A DNA stretch of 64,000 bases, taken from NCBI RefSeq assembly GCF_025447595.1, contig NZ_JAOEJU010000011.1:1-64000 (forward strand), read 5' to 3'. Position numbers and translations under genes: made by a program. This stretch comes from Pseudomonas koreensis (GTDB lineage Bacteria; Pseudomonadota; Gammaproteobacteria; Pseudomonadales; Pseudomonadaceae). The notes below the pieces were generated by a model. It saw only the letters and a program-made list of their open reading frames with translations, was not told the origin of the DNA and made no database searches. This document shows positions 35,594 to 43,938 of the stretch, one piece after another (the first letter of the stretch is position 1; every line of letters starts with the position of its first letter).

Positions 35594-36460
35594 GGCATCC
35601 AGCAACGCACGGGCATAGGCGGGGAGGGCGGCGAAGTCGCGGGCGCACAGCAACAGTTTGCGCCTGGCCCAGCCTTCATTCATCGGTAGGGTCTTGAAGG
35701 CTTGCGGCGTGGCGCGCTGAACCGCCGCCAGCGGCACGATACCCAGACCGGCACCTCGGGCCACCATGCGCATCACCCCGTCGAAGCCATCGGCGCGGAT
35801 ACGGATCTGCATCCGCGAGCCGCTGTGCAGGGCCTGTTCCTCCAGGTACACCGCCAGCGCACTGTCGGCGTGCAGACCGATGAAGTCGTGACGCAGGGCG
35901 TCGTTGAAGCTGACTTCGGTCGCGTCAGACAGTGGATGTTCCAAAGGCAGAATCAGCACCAGCGGATCATCGCGAAAGGCTCGGGTCTGCAAGTCGGTGG
36001 TGTCGATCGCGTCGGACACAATGCCCAGATCCGCCGCGCCCTGACGCAAGGCGTGGGTAATGCGAGCGCTGGGCAGCTCCTGCAGATCGATGTCGAGATT
36101 GGGATGCTCCCGCAGAAAATCCGCCAGCACCTCCGGCAGGTATTCGCTGAGTGCCGTCGTGTTACACAGCAGACGCACCTGGCCTTTGACGCCGCGGGCG
36201 TATTCGGCCAGATCCTGTTGCAGACGTTCGGCCTGTTGCAGCATCACCCGCGCATGTTGCGCCAGGGCTTTGCCGGCCGGCGTCGGCGTGACACCACGGC
36301 GCCCGCGCTCAAGAAACTCGGTGCCCAGTGAAGCTTCCATCGCCCGGATCCGCGCACTGGCCGCCGCCAGCGACAGATGACTGCGCGCAGCGCCGGCGGT
36401 GATGTTGCCGCTGTCGAGAATGTGCAGGTACAGGCGCAGGTCGGTGAGGTCAAAGTGCAT
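35579..36460 (-). CDS. LysR family transcriptional regulator
   Basis: A 293-residue LysR protein. The HTH is residues about 5-63 (LRLYLHILDSGNITAGAARS, then SLAAASARIRAMEASLG); the effector domain begins near VKGQVRLLCNTTALSEYLP. It is divergent from the TauE/SafE permease gene at 36691 with a REP pair between them, so the permease is its likely target. No ligand can be inferred. Confidence 0.9.
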   Translation of the reverse strand: MHFDLTDLRLYLHILDSGNITAGAARSHLSLAAASARIRAMEASLGTEFLERGRRGVTPTPAGKALAQHARVMLQQAERLQQDLAEYARGVKGQVRLLCNTTALSEYLPEVLADFLREHPNLDIDLQELPSARITHALRQGAADLGIVSDAIDTTDLQTRAFRDDPLVLILPLEHPLSDATEVSFNDALRHDFIGLHADSALAVYLEEQALHSGSRMQIRIRADGFDGVMRMVARGAGLGIVPLAAVQRATPQAFKTLPMNEGWARRKLLLCARDFAALPAYARALLDALTLP

Positions 36461-36497
36461 GGGGCAGCCTCAATATCAGTGGTGTCAGTCCCGACGC

Positions 36498-36588
36498 CTT
36501 CGCGGGCAAGCCCGCTCCCACAGTGTTCGTGTTGTACACAGAATTTGTATTCGACATCGGACCTGTGGGAGCGGGCTTGCCCGCGAAG
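36498..36588. repeat. REPIN (inverted REP pair), copy B
   Basis: Mirror-image ends CTTCGCGGGCAAGCCCGCTC and its complement at 36569-36588 flank a short spacer. It is the same repeat family as copy A, but of the GCGGGC sequence subtype. It lies between the divergent LysR and permease genes. Confidence 0.9.
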
Positions 36589-36690
36589 AGGCCAGCGGCC
36601 GCGAAAAATAAACAAGCCTCTTGTATAGGGAGAGGCTGCCTCAGTGTATGACAGATTTTCAGTTCACCCGCGCAGGCGCAAAGTGTGGCC

Positions 36691-37455
36691 ATGAACGCAC
36701 TCGCAGATTTCTATCAAAACCTCGGTCTGGCCCTGTCATTGCTGGTGATCGCGACTTTCGTCGTCGCCGGCCTGATCAAGGGCGTGATCGGCCTCGGCCT
36801 GCCCACCGTCGCCATGGGTTTGCTCGGTCTGGCTATGGCACCGTCGCAGGCTGCGGCGTTGCTGATTATTCCGGCGACCCTCACCAACGTCTGGCAACTG
36901 GCGTTCGGCGGGCATTTGCGCGGGCTGGTGAAACGCTTATGGCCGATGCTGCTGGCGATCTTTCTCGGCACGGCCGTCGGCACTTTGTGGATCGGCATGG
37001 CGGGCGGGCATTGGGTAGTGCGCGGGCTCGGCGCGGCGCTATTGCTCTATGCGCTGAGCGGATTGTTCCTGCCAACGCTGAGTGTCAGTCGCCGCCATGA
37101 ACTGTGGCTTGGTCCGCTGTGTGGCGTGATCACCGGCGTCATCACTTCGGCCACGGGGGTGTTCGTGATTCCCGCCGTTCCCTACATGCAGGCACTGGGT
37201 TTGAGCCGCGATGAACTGGTGCAGGCGCTGGGCCTGTCTTTCACCGTGTCGACCCTGGCACTGGCCGGCGGATTGCTCTGGCGCGGGTCGCTCGGCGGCG
37301 CGGAATTGAGCGCTTCGCTGCTGGCGCTGATCCCCGCTGTCCTCGGCATGTTGCTCGGCCAATGGCTGCGTCAGCGCATCAGCGCCGTGCTGTTCAAGCG
37401 GGTGTTTTTCATCGGTCTGGGCGCGCTCGGCGCCCATCTGCTGATCAGCGGCTAG
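36691..37455 (+). CDS. TauE/SafE family sulfite/anion exporter-like permease
   Basis: A 254-residue membrane protein with about eight hydrophobic segments. The duplicated glycine-rich family motif appears as GLIKGVIGLGLPTVAMGLLG in the first half and as VITGVITSATGVFVIPAVPY in the second. The family exports sulfite, sulfoacetate and other organic acids. I use the ATG at 36691; a GTG two codons upstream is also possible. Its 3' end overlaps the convergent monooxygenase gene by 11 nt. It is divergent from the LysR gene. Confidence 0.88.
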   Translation: MNALADFYQNLGLALSLLVIATFVVAGLIKGVIGLGLPTVAMGLLGLAMAPSQAAALLIIPATLTNVWQLAFGGHLRGLVKRLWPMLLAIFLGTAVGTLWIGMAGGHWVVRGLGAALLLYALSGLFLPTLSVSRRHELWLGPLCGVITGVITSATGVFVIPAVPYMQALGLSRDELVQALGLSFTVSTLALAGGLLWRGSLGGAELSASLLALIPAVLGMLLGQWLRQRISAVLFKRVFFIGLGALGAHLLISG

Positions 37456-37759
37456 CGGACGATGCGCTGAGCATTTCAATCGGGCGGATATCGAAATCAC
37501 GCTCCAGGTATTCCATGCGCTGGGCCAGGAATTGCTGCATGTGCGGCAGGTTCGAGTGCACGTCCAGATGCGCCTGGCTTTCCCAGATCTCGTAGAAAAT
37601 GAACAGGCTCGGGTCTTCCTTGTCGCGCAGCATGTGGTACTCGATGCAGCCGGGTTCGGCGCGGCTCGGTTCGACATAGGCGCGGAAAAACGCTTCGAAA
37701 GCCTCGGCTTTTTCCGGGCGGGTCTTGGCGTGCAGGATGAAACCCTGGCGTTCGCTCAT
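37445..37759 (-). CDS. YgiN-like antibiotic biosynthesis monooxygenase (ABM) domain protein
   Basis: A 104-residue dimeric alpha-beta barrel protein of the ABM family (quinol monooxygenase YgiN, Lsr G). Core sequences are GFILHAKTRPEKAEAFEAFF, EPGCIEYHMLRDKEDPSLF and FYEIWESQAHLDVHSNLPHM. Two ATGs are in frame (37774 and 37759); the later one has GGAG upstream and gives the usual family start. It often accompanies quinone-handling enzymes, and mdaB lies about 200 nt away, divergently transcribed. Confidence 0.85.
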   Translation of the reverse strand: MSERQGFILHAKTRPEKAEAFEAFFRAYVEPSRAEPGCIEYHMLRDKEDPSLFIFYEIWESQAHLDVHSNLPHMQQFLAQRMEYLERDFDIRPIEMLSASSASR

Positions 37760-37962
37760 CGCAAAAAACTCCATTCAGATTCAGATGGCGGCCAATCCTA
37801 CGGCAACAATCAGCATTCGATTCGTGCGTTTTACTCAAATGAATTTTGCGCAATCGGTGCTTATTCCGCGCGAGGCGGATCGCTAATCTGCCGCCATTCA
37901 ATTTTTCCCCTTCTCCATCCAGCGCTCTGCGCTGCGTATCGGAATCCGTTCGAGGCTCTCCC

Positions 37963-38553
37963 ATGAAAAAAGTGCTGTTGCTCAATGGCGGTAAAAAATT
38001 CGCCCACTCCGACGGTCGCTACAACACCACCCTGCACGAAGCCGCGCTGAGCGTGCTGGATCGCGGCGGTGTCGACGTCAAGACCACCTTCATCGACGAG
38101 GGTTACGACATCGCCGAAGAAGTCGCCAAATTCCTCTGGGCCGACGTGATCATTTATCAGATGCCGGGTTGGTGGATGGGCGCACCGTGGACCGTGAAAA
38201 AGTACATCGACGAAGTCTTCACCGAAGGCCACGGCAGCCTCTACGCCAGCGATGGCCGCACCCGTTCCGACTCCTCGCAGAAGTACGGCAGCGGCGGTCT
38301 GATCCAGGGCAAGCAGTACATGCTGTCGCTGACCTGGAACGCGCCGCAGCAGGCGTTCGATGATCCGACCGACTTCTTCGAAGCCAAAGGCGTGGACGCC
38401 GTGTACTTCCCGTTCCACAAGGCCAACGAGTTTCTCGGCATGACCAGCCTGCCAACGTTCCTCTGTGTGGACGTGATGAAACGCCCGAACATCGAAGCGG
38501 ATGTGGCGCGTTACGAGCAGCATCTGACCGAGGTGTTTGGCCTCAAGGCCTGA
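37963..38553 (+). CDS. mdaB: NADPH:quinone reductase MdaB
   Basis: FAD-dependent two-electron quinone reductase. The 196-residue product matches E. coli MdaB along its whole length, including NGGKKFAHSDGRYN, FLWADVIIYQMPGWWMGAPW, TEGHGSLYASDGRTR, KYGSGGLIQGKQYMLSLTWN and PFHKANEFLGM. The ATG at 37963 is the homologous start. The divergent ABM/YgiN gene supports a role in a quinone redox cycle, as proposed for E. coli MdaB-YgiN. The following LysR gene is a likely regulator. Confidence 0.95.
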   Translation: MKKVLLLNGGKKFAHSDGRYNTTLHEAALSVLDRGGVDVKTTFIDEGYDIAEEVAKFLWADVIIYQMPGWWMGAPWTVKKYIDEVFTEGHGSLYASDGRTRSDSSQKYGSGGLIQGKQYMLSLTWNAPQQAFDDPTDFFEAKGVDAVYFPFHKANEFLGMTSLPTFLCVDVMKRPNIEADVARYEQHLTEVFGLKA

Positions 38554-38567
38554 CGCTCGGCTACTAT

Positions 38568-38599
38568 CGAAGGCCTGAGCTTGCGCAGCAGGCCTTTCG
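38568..38599 (+). terminator. hairpin after mdaB
   Basis: Stem CGAAGGCCTG / CAGGCCTTTCG with an 11-nt loop, 15 nt after mdaB and just before the LysR start. It has no proper U-tract. It may limit read-through or stabilise the mdaB message. Confidence 0.4.
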
Positions 38600-38613
38600 A
38601 TTCGAGGACACCC

Positions 38614-39525
38614 GTGAAAGCCAGATCCGATGAGTTGCAGATTTTTGTCTGCGTGATCGAATGCGGTTCGATCTCCGCCGCCGCCGAGCAGGTCGGGCAG
38701 ACGCCGTCGGCCGTCAGTCGTACGCTGTCGCGGCTGGAGGCCAAGCTCGACACCACGCTGATCAACCGCACCACACGACGCATGGACCTGACCGAGGAGG
38801 GCAAGTATTTCTTCGAGCAGGCCAAGCTGATCCTCGACCAGATGGATCAACTCGAAGAGCGCCTCTCTTCCCGTCAGCAGACGCCATCAGGACGGCTACG
38901 CATCAACGCCGCGTCGCCGTTCATGCTCCACGCCATCGTTCCGTACATCGACGAGTTCCGTCGGCTGTACCCGGACATCCAGCTCGAACTCAACAGCAAC
39001 GACCTGATCATTGACCTGCTGGAACAAAGCACCGACGTCGCCATCCGCATCGGCACCCTCGCCGATTCGACGTTGCATGCCCGCTCGCTGGGTTGCAGTC
39101 CGCTGTTGATCGTCGCCAGTCCTGCCTATCTGGAAAAACACGGTGCGCCGATCGAAGTGGCTGACCTGAGCGAGCACACCTTGCTCGGCTTCACCCAGAA
39201 CGAAGGCCTCAACCAGTGGCCGCTACGTTACGTGCACGGTGACCGCTGGCCGATCACTCCGGCGATCAGCGCCTCCAGCGGCGAGACGGTTCGGCATCTG
39301 GCACTGGAAGGCCAGGGCATTGCCTGCCTCTCGCATTTCATGACCATCGACGACATTCGCGCCGGGCGCCTCAAGGTGTTGCTGGCGGAATTCAACAGCG
39401 GTTATCGCCAGCCGATCAACGCGGTGTACTACCGCAACTCGCAGCTGGCGCTGCGCATCCAGTGCTTCCTGGATTTCATCCAGAGCAAACTGGCGGCTTA
39501 CGCCAGCGCCGATTTCAAAGGCTGA
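38614..39525 (+). CDS. LysR family transcriptional regulator
   Basis: A 303-residue LysR protein. The HTH is LQIFVCVIECGSISAAAEQV followed by TPSAVSRTLSRLEAKLD; the effector domain begins near PSGRLRINAASPFMLHAIVP and resembles the CrgA/YafC group. The start is a GTG at 38614 after GAGGA. It follows mdaB on the same strand and may regulate it. Confidence 0.9.
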   Translation: MKARSDELQIFVCVIECGSISAAAEQVGQTPSAVSRTLSRLEAKLDTTLINRTTRRMDLTEEGKYFFEQAKLILDQMDQLEERLSSRQQTPSGRLRINAASPFMLHAIVPYIDEFRRLYPDIQLELNSNDLIIDLLEQSTDVAIRIGTLADSTLHARSLGCSPLLIVASPAYLEKHGAPIEVADLSEHTLLGFTQNEGLNQWPLRYVHGDRWPITPAISASSGETVRHLALEGQGIACLSHFMTIDDIRAGRLKVLLAEFNSGYRQPINAVYYRNSQLALRIQCFLDFIQSKLAAYASADFKG

Positions 39526-39628
39526 TTCGTGATCCCTGCGCAACAGTGATTTGGTTGTGGGCGGGTTTTTCCACCGGGCTCAGCGGTCGATACTCGCTCC
39601 ATCATTTATTCACGCAGGGAGTTTCTCC

Positions 39629-40522
39629 ATGAACGTATTCGTCACCGGCGCCGCCGGTTTTATCGGCGGCTCCATCGCCACCGGCCTGGTCCAGGCCGGC
39701 CACACCGTCACCGGTCTGGTACGCAGCGCCGAACAGGCCAATGAGCTGAAAGCACTGGGCATCACCCCGGTGATCGGCACCCTCGACGACAACGCATTGC
39801 TGGCCGAACAGGCCCGCGCCGCCGACGCCGTGATCAACGCCGCCAGCAGCGACCATCGCGGCGCGGTCGAAGCCTTGCTCGATGCCCTGCGCGGCTCGAA
39901 CAAAGTGTTCCTGCACACCAGCGGTTCGAGCATCGTCGGCGATGCTTCGGGCGGCAAATCCAGCGACGTCATCTACTTCGAAGACAACCTGCCGGAGCCG
40001 ACCGTCGACAAGGCCGCACGCGTGGCCATCGACAACCTGATCCTCGCCGCAGCGAAGGACGGCGTGAACTCGGCCGTCATCTGCAACACGCTGATCTACG
40101 GCCACAGCCTGGGCGTCAATCGCGACAGCGTGCAACTGCCGCGCCTGCTGAAACAGGCGCGCAAAAGCGGCGTGGTGCGTCACGTCGGCACCGGCCAGAA
40201 CATCTGGTCCAACGTGCACATCGAAGACGTGGTGGCGCTGTACCTGCTGGCCCTGACCAAAAACGTACCGGGCACCTTCTACTTCGTCGAAAGCGGCGAA
40301 GCGTCGTTCATCGACATGACCACCGCCATGGCCCAGGCCCTGAACCTCGGCGAGCCACAAGACTGGCCACTGAAAGACGCCGAAGCCGAGTGGGGCTACG
40401 AAATGGCCAATTACGGCCTCGGCTCCAACAGCCGCGTACGCGGCAAACACGCCCGCGAACTGCTGGGCTGGACGCCGAAGCGCACGTCGGTGGTTGAATG
40501 GATTCGTAACGAAATGGTGTGA
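39629..40522 (+). CDS. NAD-dependent epimerase/dehydratase family (extended SDR-like) protein
   Basis: A 297-residue Rossmann protein with the cofactor motif TGAAGFIGG (6-14) and the SDR serine region HTSGSSIVGD. The usual catalytic YxxxK is not evident at its expected place (EPTVDKAARVAIDN). It therefore belongs to the atypical SDR group annotated as nucleoside-diphosphate-sugar epimerase-like, which may be regulatory or use another catalytic base. The substrate is unknown. It is transcribed alone, with a good terminator. Confidence 0.88.
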   Translation: MNVFVTGAAGFIGGSIATGLVQAGHTVTGLVRSAEQANELKALGITPVIGTLDDNALLAEQARAADAVINAASSDHRGAVEALLDALRGSNKVFLHTSGSSIVGDASGGKSSDVIYFEDNLPEPTVDKAARVAIDNLILAAAKDGVNSAVICNTLIYGHSLGVNRDSVQLPRLLKQARKSGVVRHVGTGQNIWSNVHIEDVVALYLLALTKNVPGTFYFVESGEASFIDMTTAMAQALNLGEPQDWPLKDAEAEWGYEMANYGLGSNSRVRGKHARELLGWTPKRTSVVEWIRNEMV

Positions 40523-40562
40523 GGGTTGATTAAACCCGAGAGGGCTTTGCGACTAACCTGTG

Positions 40563-40596
40563 AACGGCTGCCTTTGGGCAGCCGTTTGTGTTTTTG
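40563..40596 (+). terminator. rho-independent terminator
   Basis: Perfect 10-bp stem AACGGCTGCC / GGCAGCCGTT with a TTTG loop, followed by TGTGTTTTTG, about 40 nt after the SDR gene. Confidence 0.85.
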
Positions 40597-40665
40597 GATT
40601 TGTCTTGGCATCGGGGAGAAACACCCGGCGCTTTTCAATGTTCAGTGGCATCAGGAGGCGCAAGG

Positions 40666-41283
40666 ATGGTTGATCGTTATGATGCCGAGGGCTCGCAAAG
40701 TTCTTATGAACCAGGCTCCGACGAACAGGTACTGAGCAATAAATTAGGGATAACCGATCCTGAAGACATGGATGACGCAGAGCTCATCCTGTTGGAAAAG
40801 TTGTACCAGTTCGTGCTCATCGAGCATTTGCCAAATCGGCCATTAACCATTCAGGACCTGAAAGAGTGGCACCGACACTGGTTGGGCAATCTCTATTCAT
40901 GGGCCGGCGATGTGCGCGCGGTGAATATGGGGAAGGACGGCTTTTTCTTTGCCGCAGCACCGCAGATTCCCCGACTGCTTGATGGTTTCGAGAGGGACTG
41001 TTTAGCCAAGTACACACCCTGCAAGCCTGACCTAGATGAAAACCTGATCCACGCCATCGCTGTCACGCACGTGGAGTTCATCCTGATTCATCCATTTCGC
41101 GAGGGTAATGGGCGCTTGTCGCGATTGTTGGCCGATGTCATGGCGGTGCAGGCGGGGTATGTGCCGCTCGACTACAGCAGTTGGGAGCGAAACAAAGAGG
41201 CTTATTTTGCGGCAATCAACCAAGGGCTAAATTGCAATTACGAACCCATGGAGTATTGGGTTCGGCAGGCATTGTGGACTTGA
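40666..41283 (+). CDS. fic: Fic domain protein (probable AMP transferase toxin)
   Basis: A 205-residue Fic protein. Fic enzymes transfer AMP from ATP to target proteins such as gyrase and topoisomerase IV. The catalytic motif HPFREGNGR is complete (142-150) with the essential His142. The upstream part IQDLKEWHRHWLGNLYSWAG and the flap region FFFAAAPQIPRLL are typical. No S/TxxxEG inhibitory helix is seen within the chain, so it would be class I and need a separate antitoxin. AGGAGG precedes the ATG at 40666. A small convergent ORF begins 9 nt after its stop. Confidence 0.9.
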   Translation: MVDRYDAEGSQSSYEPGSDEQVLSNKLGITDPEDMDDAELILLEKLYQFVLIEHLPNRPLTIQDLKEWHRHWLGNLYSWAGDVRAVNMGKDGFFFAAAPQIPRLLDGFERDCLAKYTPCKPDLDENLIHAIAVTHVEFILIHPFREGNGRLSRLLADVMAVQAGYVPLDYSSWERNKEAYFAAINQGLNCNYEPMEYWVRQALWT

Positions 41284-41292
41284 GTGACGACC

Positions 41293-41454
41293 TCATTTGG
41301 CCAGAGAAAGGTGCAAAAACTTGCTGTCCTTGAGCTTCAGCTTGCGTTCAATCGATTCAACGCTTTGACCCGTTTCGATGGCTGTCGAACTGGCAATCGC
41401 GCGTATCAACGCTTCGGCAGTGAGCTTTTTGGGGCGGCGGCGCGAAGCAGTCAT
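41293..41454 (-). CDS. 53-residue small protein, candidate Fic antitoxin
   Basis: A short lysine/arginine-rich ORF, TASRRRPKKLTAEALIRAIA followed by SSTAIETGQSVESIERKLKL. The stretch STAIET fits the S/TxxxE part of the Fic inhibitory motif but has Thr where Gly or Asn is usual. TATACT lies on the minus strand about 25 nt upstream as a possible -10; the ribosome site is weak. It is convergent with fic, 9 nt apart, whereas known antitoxin genes usually lie upstream on the same strand. It may instead be an unrelated small DNA- or protein-binding factor. Confidence 0.5.
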   Translation of the reverse strand: MTASRRRPKKLTAEALIRAIASSTAIETGQSVESIERKLKLKDSKFLHLSLAK

Positions 41455-41618
41455 GTCAGGAACTCGATAGGAAGCGTCAGCCGAGTATAGCGTCTTGCCT
41501 GATGTTGAAAACCTTGTGGCCCGGGCGAAACCTTCAGCCGGGTCATGAAAATCCCACCCCGCGATTTTCATTATTCGCGACAAGACATATCCAAAAACGA
41601 CAACCCTTATCCCTCCAC

Positions 41619-41631
41619 GAAAATTACTTTC
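41619..41631. promoter_or_regulatory. possible RpiR-type operator upstream of the GntP-like gene
   Basis: The near-palindrome GAAAATTACTTTC lies about 80 nt before the permease start in an AT-rich stretch. GAAA-N5-TTTC sites are common for RpiR-family regulators, and an RpiR gene is in this operon. No promoter boxes are clear. Confidence 0.3.
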
Positions 41632-41711
41632 ACTTCGTTTGAAAACTCGATCTCGAAATGATTTATGAGTTTCACAACCCATTCGAACGTGACCCTTTCG
41701 AGGAGTACCGC

Positions 41712-43061
41712 ATGACACCGTCCTTCGGCTATTGGCTGCTGGTGTACGCCGCCGTTGCCATCATCGCCCTGATCGTTCTGATCGCCCGTTACCGGCTCAA
41801 TCCGTTCATTGTCATCACCCTGATTTCCATCGGCCTGGCGCTGGTGGCGGGGATGCCGCCGTCCGGCGTGGTGGGGGCGTATGAGGCCGGGGTGGGCAAG
41901 ACGCTGGGGCACATTGCGCTGGTGGTGGCGCTGGGGACGATGCTCGGCAAGATGATGGCCGAGTCCGGCGGGGCCGAGCAGATGGCGCGCACGCTGATCG
42001 AGCGCTTTGGCGAGAAGAACGCGCACTGGGCGATGGTGTGCATTGCGTTTCTGGTGGGGCTGCCGCTGTTTTTCGAAGTCGGTTTCGTGTTGCTGGTGCC
42101 GATTGCCTTCACGGTGGCGCGGCGGGTTGGCGTGTCGATTCTGATGGTCGGTTTGCCGATGGTCGCCGGTCTGTCGGTGGTGCATGCGCTGGTGCCGCCG
42201 CACCCGGCGGCGATGCTGGCGGTGCAGGCCTATCAGGCGTCGGTCGGGCAGACCTTGCTGTACGCGATTGCCATCGGTATTCCGACGGCGATCATTGCCG
42301 GCCCCCTGTACGCCAAATTCATCGTGCCGCGCATTCAGTTGCCGGCGGATAACCCGCTGGAAAAACAATTCCTCGAACGCGAACCCCGCGACAGCCTGCC
42401 GGGTTTCGGTATCACCATGGCGACCATTCTGTTGCCGGTGGTGTTGATGCTGATCGGCGGCTGGGCCAACCTGATTTCCACGCCGGGCAGCGGTTTCAAC
42501 CAGTTCCTGTTGTTCATCGGCAACTCGGTGATTGCGCTGTTGCTGGCGACGCTGTTGAGTTTCTGGACGCTCGGCATTGCGCAGGGTTTCAACCGGGAAT
42601 CGATCCTCAAGTTCACCAACGAATGCCTGGCCCCGACCGCCAGCATCACCCTGCTGGTGGGCGCCGGTGGCGGTCTGAACCGGATTCTGGTGGACGCCGG
42701 CGTCACCGATCAGATCGTCGGCCTGGCCCACGAATTTCACCTGTCGCCGCTGATCATGGGCTGGCTGTTCGCCGCGTTGATGCGTATTGCCACCGGTTCG
42801 GCCACCGTTGCCATGACCACGGCTTCCGGCGTGGTCGCGCCAGTGGCCATCGGTCTGGGTTATCCACACCCGGAACTGCTGGTGCTGGCGACCGGCGCGG
42901 GCTCGGTTATCTTTTCCCACGTCAACGACGGCGGCTTCTGGTTGATCAAGGAATACTTCAACATGACGGTGGCCCAGACGTTCAAGACCTGGACGGTGCT
43001 GGAAACCCTGATCTCGGTTGTCGCTTTCGCCCTGACCGTCGGTCTTTCTTACCTGCTGTAG
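41712..43061 (+). CDS. GntP family permease
   Basis: A 449-residue, roughly 12-14-segment proton symporter of the gluconate permease family. Family sequences are LGTMLGKMMAESGGAEQMA, PLFFEVGFVLLVPIAF, VPPHPAAMLAVQAY, ATGSATVAMTTASGVV and SHVNDGGFWLIKEYF. The ATG at 41712 follows GAGGAG. It starts an operon with an RpiR regulator and a D-aminoacylase, so the cargo is more likely an N-acyl-D-amino acid or related carboxylate than gluconate. This is inferred from context. Confidence 0.92.
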   Translation: MTPSFGYWLLVYAAVAIIALIVLIARYRLNPFIVITLISIGLALVAGMPPSGVVGAYEAGVGKTLGHIALVVALGTMLGKMMAESGGAEQMARTLIERFGEKNAHWAMVCIAFLVGLPLFFEVGFVLLVPIAFTVARRVGVSILMVGLPMVAGLSVVHALVPPHPAAMLAVQAYQASVGQTLLYAIAIGIPTAIIAGPLYAKFIVPRIQLPADNPLEKQFLEREPRDSLPGFGITMATILLPVVLMLIGGWANLISTPGSGFNQFLLFIGNSVIALLLATLLSFWTLGIAQGFNRESILKFTNECLAPTASITLLVGAGGGLNRILVDAGVTDQIVGLAHEFHLSPLIMGWLFAALMRIATGSATVAMTTASGVVAPVAIGLGYPHPELLVLATGAGSVIFSHVNDGGFWLIKEYFNMTVAQTFKTWTVLETLISVVAFALTVGLSYLL

Positions 43062-43076
43062 TCGGAGTTATCCGCC

Positions 43077-43937
43077 ATGGACATCCTTTATCAGATCCGC
43101 GCCCGTCAGGATTCCTTCAGCGCCGGTGAAGGACGCATCGCCCGTCTGATGCTCGACGACGTAGGATTTGCCGCCTCCGCCAGCCTCGAAGAACTGGCGC
43201 AGCGGGCCGAAGTCAGCACCGCCACGCTGTCGCGCTTCGCCCGCACTGTCGGTTGTCGCGACCTGCGCGATCTGCGCCTGCAACTGGCCCAGGCCAGTGG
43301 CGTCGGCAGCCGTTTCCTCGACCCGGCGGGCAAGCCCGAACAGTCGGCGTTTTACGGGCAGATCGTCGGCGATATCGAAACCACCCTGCGTCAGCATCTG
43401 GCGGCGTTCGATGAATCGCGCTTCGCCGATGCGGTGAAACTGCTGGGCCAGGCGCGGATGATTCACGCATTCGGCATCGGCGGTTGCTCGACCCTGTGCA
43501 GCGACGAATTGCAAGTGCGGCTGGTGCGCCTCGGCTACCCGATTGCGGTGTGCCACGATGCAGTGATGATGCGCGTCACCGCCGCCAGCCTCAGCGCCGA
43601 GCAGGTGGTGATCGTCTGTTCGCTGACCGGCATCACCCCGGAGTTGCTGGAGACCGTGGCGCTGGCGCGCAACTACGGCGCACGGATTCTCGCCATCACC
43701 CGCGCCGACTCGCCGTTGGCGGAACTGGCCGATATCGTCCTGCCGTTGCAAGGCGCCGAGACCTCGTTCATCTACAAACCGACGGCGGCGCGCTACGGCA
43801 TGCTGCTCGCCATCGACGTGCTGGCCACCGAGCTGGCGCTGGCCAATCCTGAAGACAATCAAGAACGTCTGCGGCGGATCAAACTCGCCCTCGACGAATA
43901 CCGTGGCGGCGACGATCACCTGCCGCTGGGAGACTGA
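43077..43937 (+). CDS. RpiR/MurR family regulator (HTH plus SIS domain)
   Basis: A 286-residue regulator. The N-terminal HTH (about 1-75) contains SLEELAQRAEVSTATLSRFA; the C-terminal SIS sugar-phosphate-type domain contains IHAFGIGGCSTLCSDELQVR, VIVCSLTGITPELLETVALA and ILAITRADSPLAELADIVLP. It lies 15 nt after the permease and overlaps the approach to the D-aminoacylase gene. It probably regulates the operon in response to a pathway compound. Confidence 0.92.
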   Translation: MDILYQIRARQDSFSAGEGRIARLMLDDVGFAASASLEELAQRAEVSTATLSRFARTVGCRDLRDLRLQLAQASGVGSRFLDPAGKPEQSAFYGQIVGDIETTLRQHLAAFDESRFADAVKLLGQARMIHAFGIGGCSTLCSDELQVRLVRLGYPIAVCHDAVMMRVTAASLSAEQVVIVCSLTGITPELLETVALARNYGARILAITRADSPLAELADIVLPLQGAETSFIYKPTAARYGMLLAIDVLATELALANPEDNQERLRRIKLALDEYRGGDDHLPLGD

Positions 43938-43938
43938 C

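Noticed and set aside
16000..35600. Prophage or integrative element
   Set aside because: No integrase, recombinase, tRNA target, direct-repeat ends or phage structural genes are visible.
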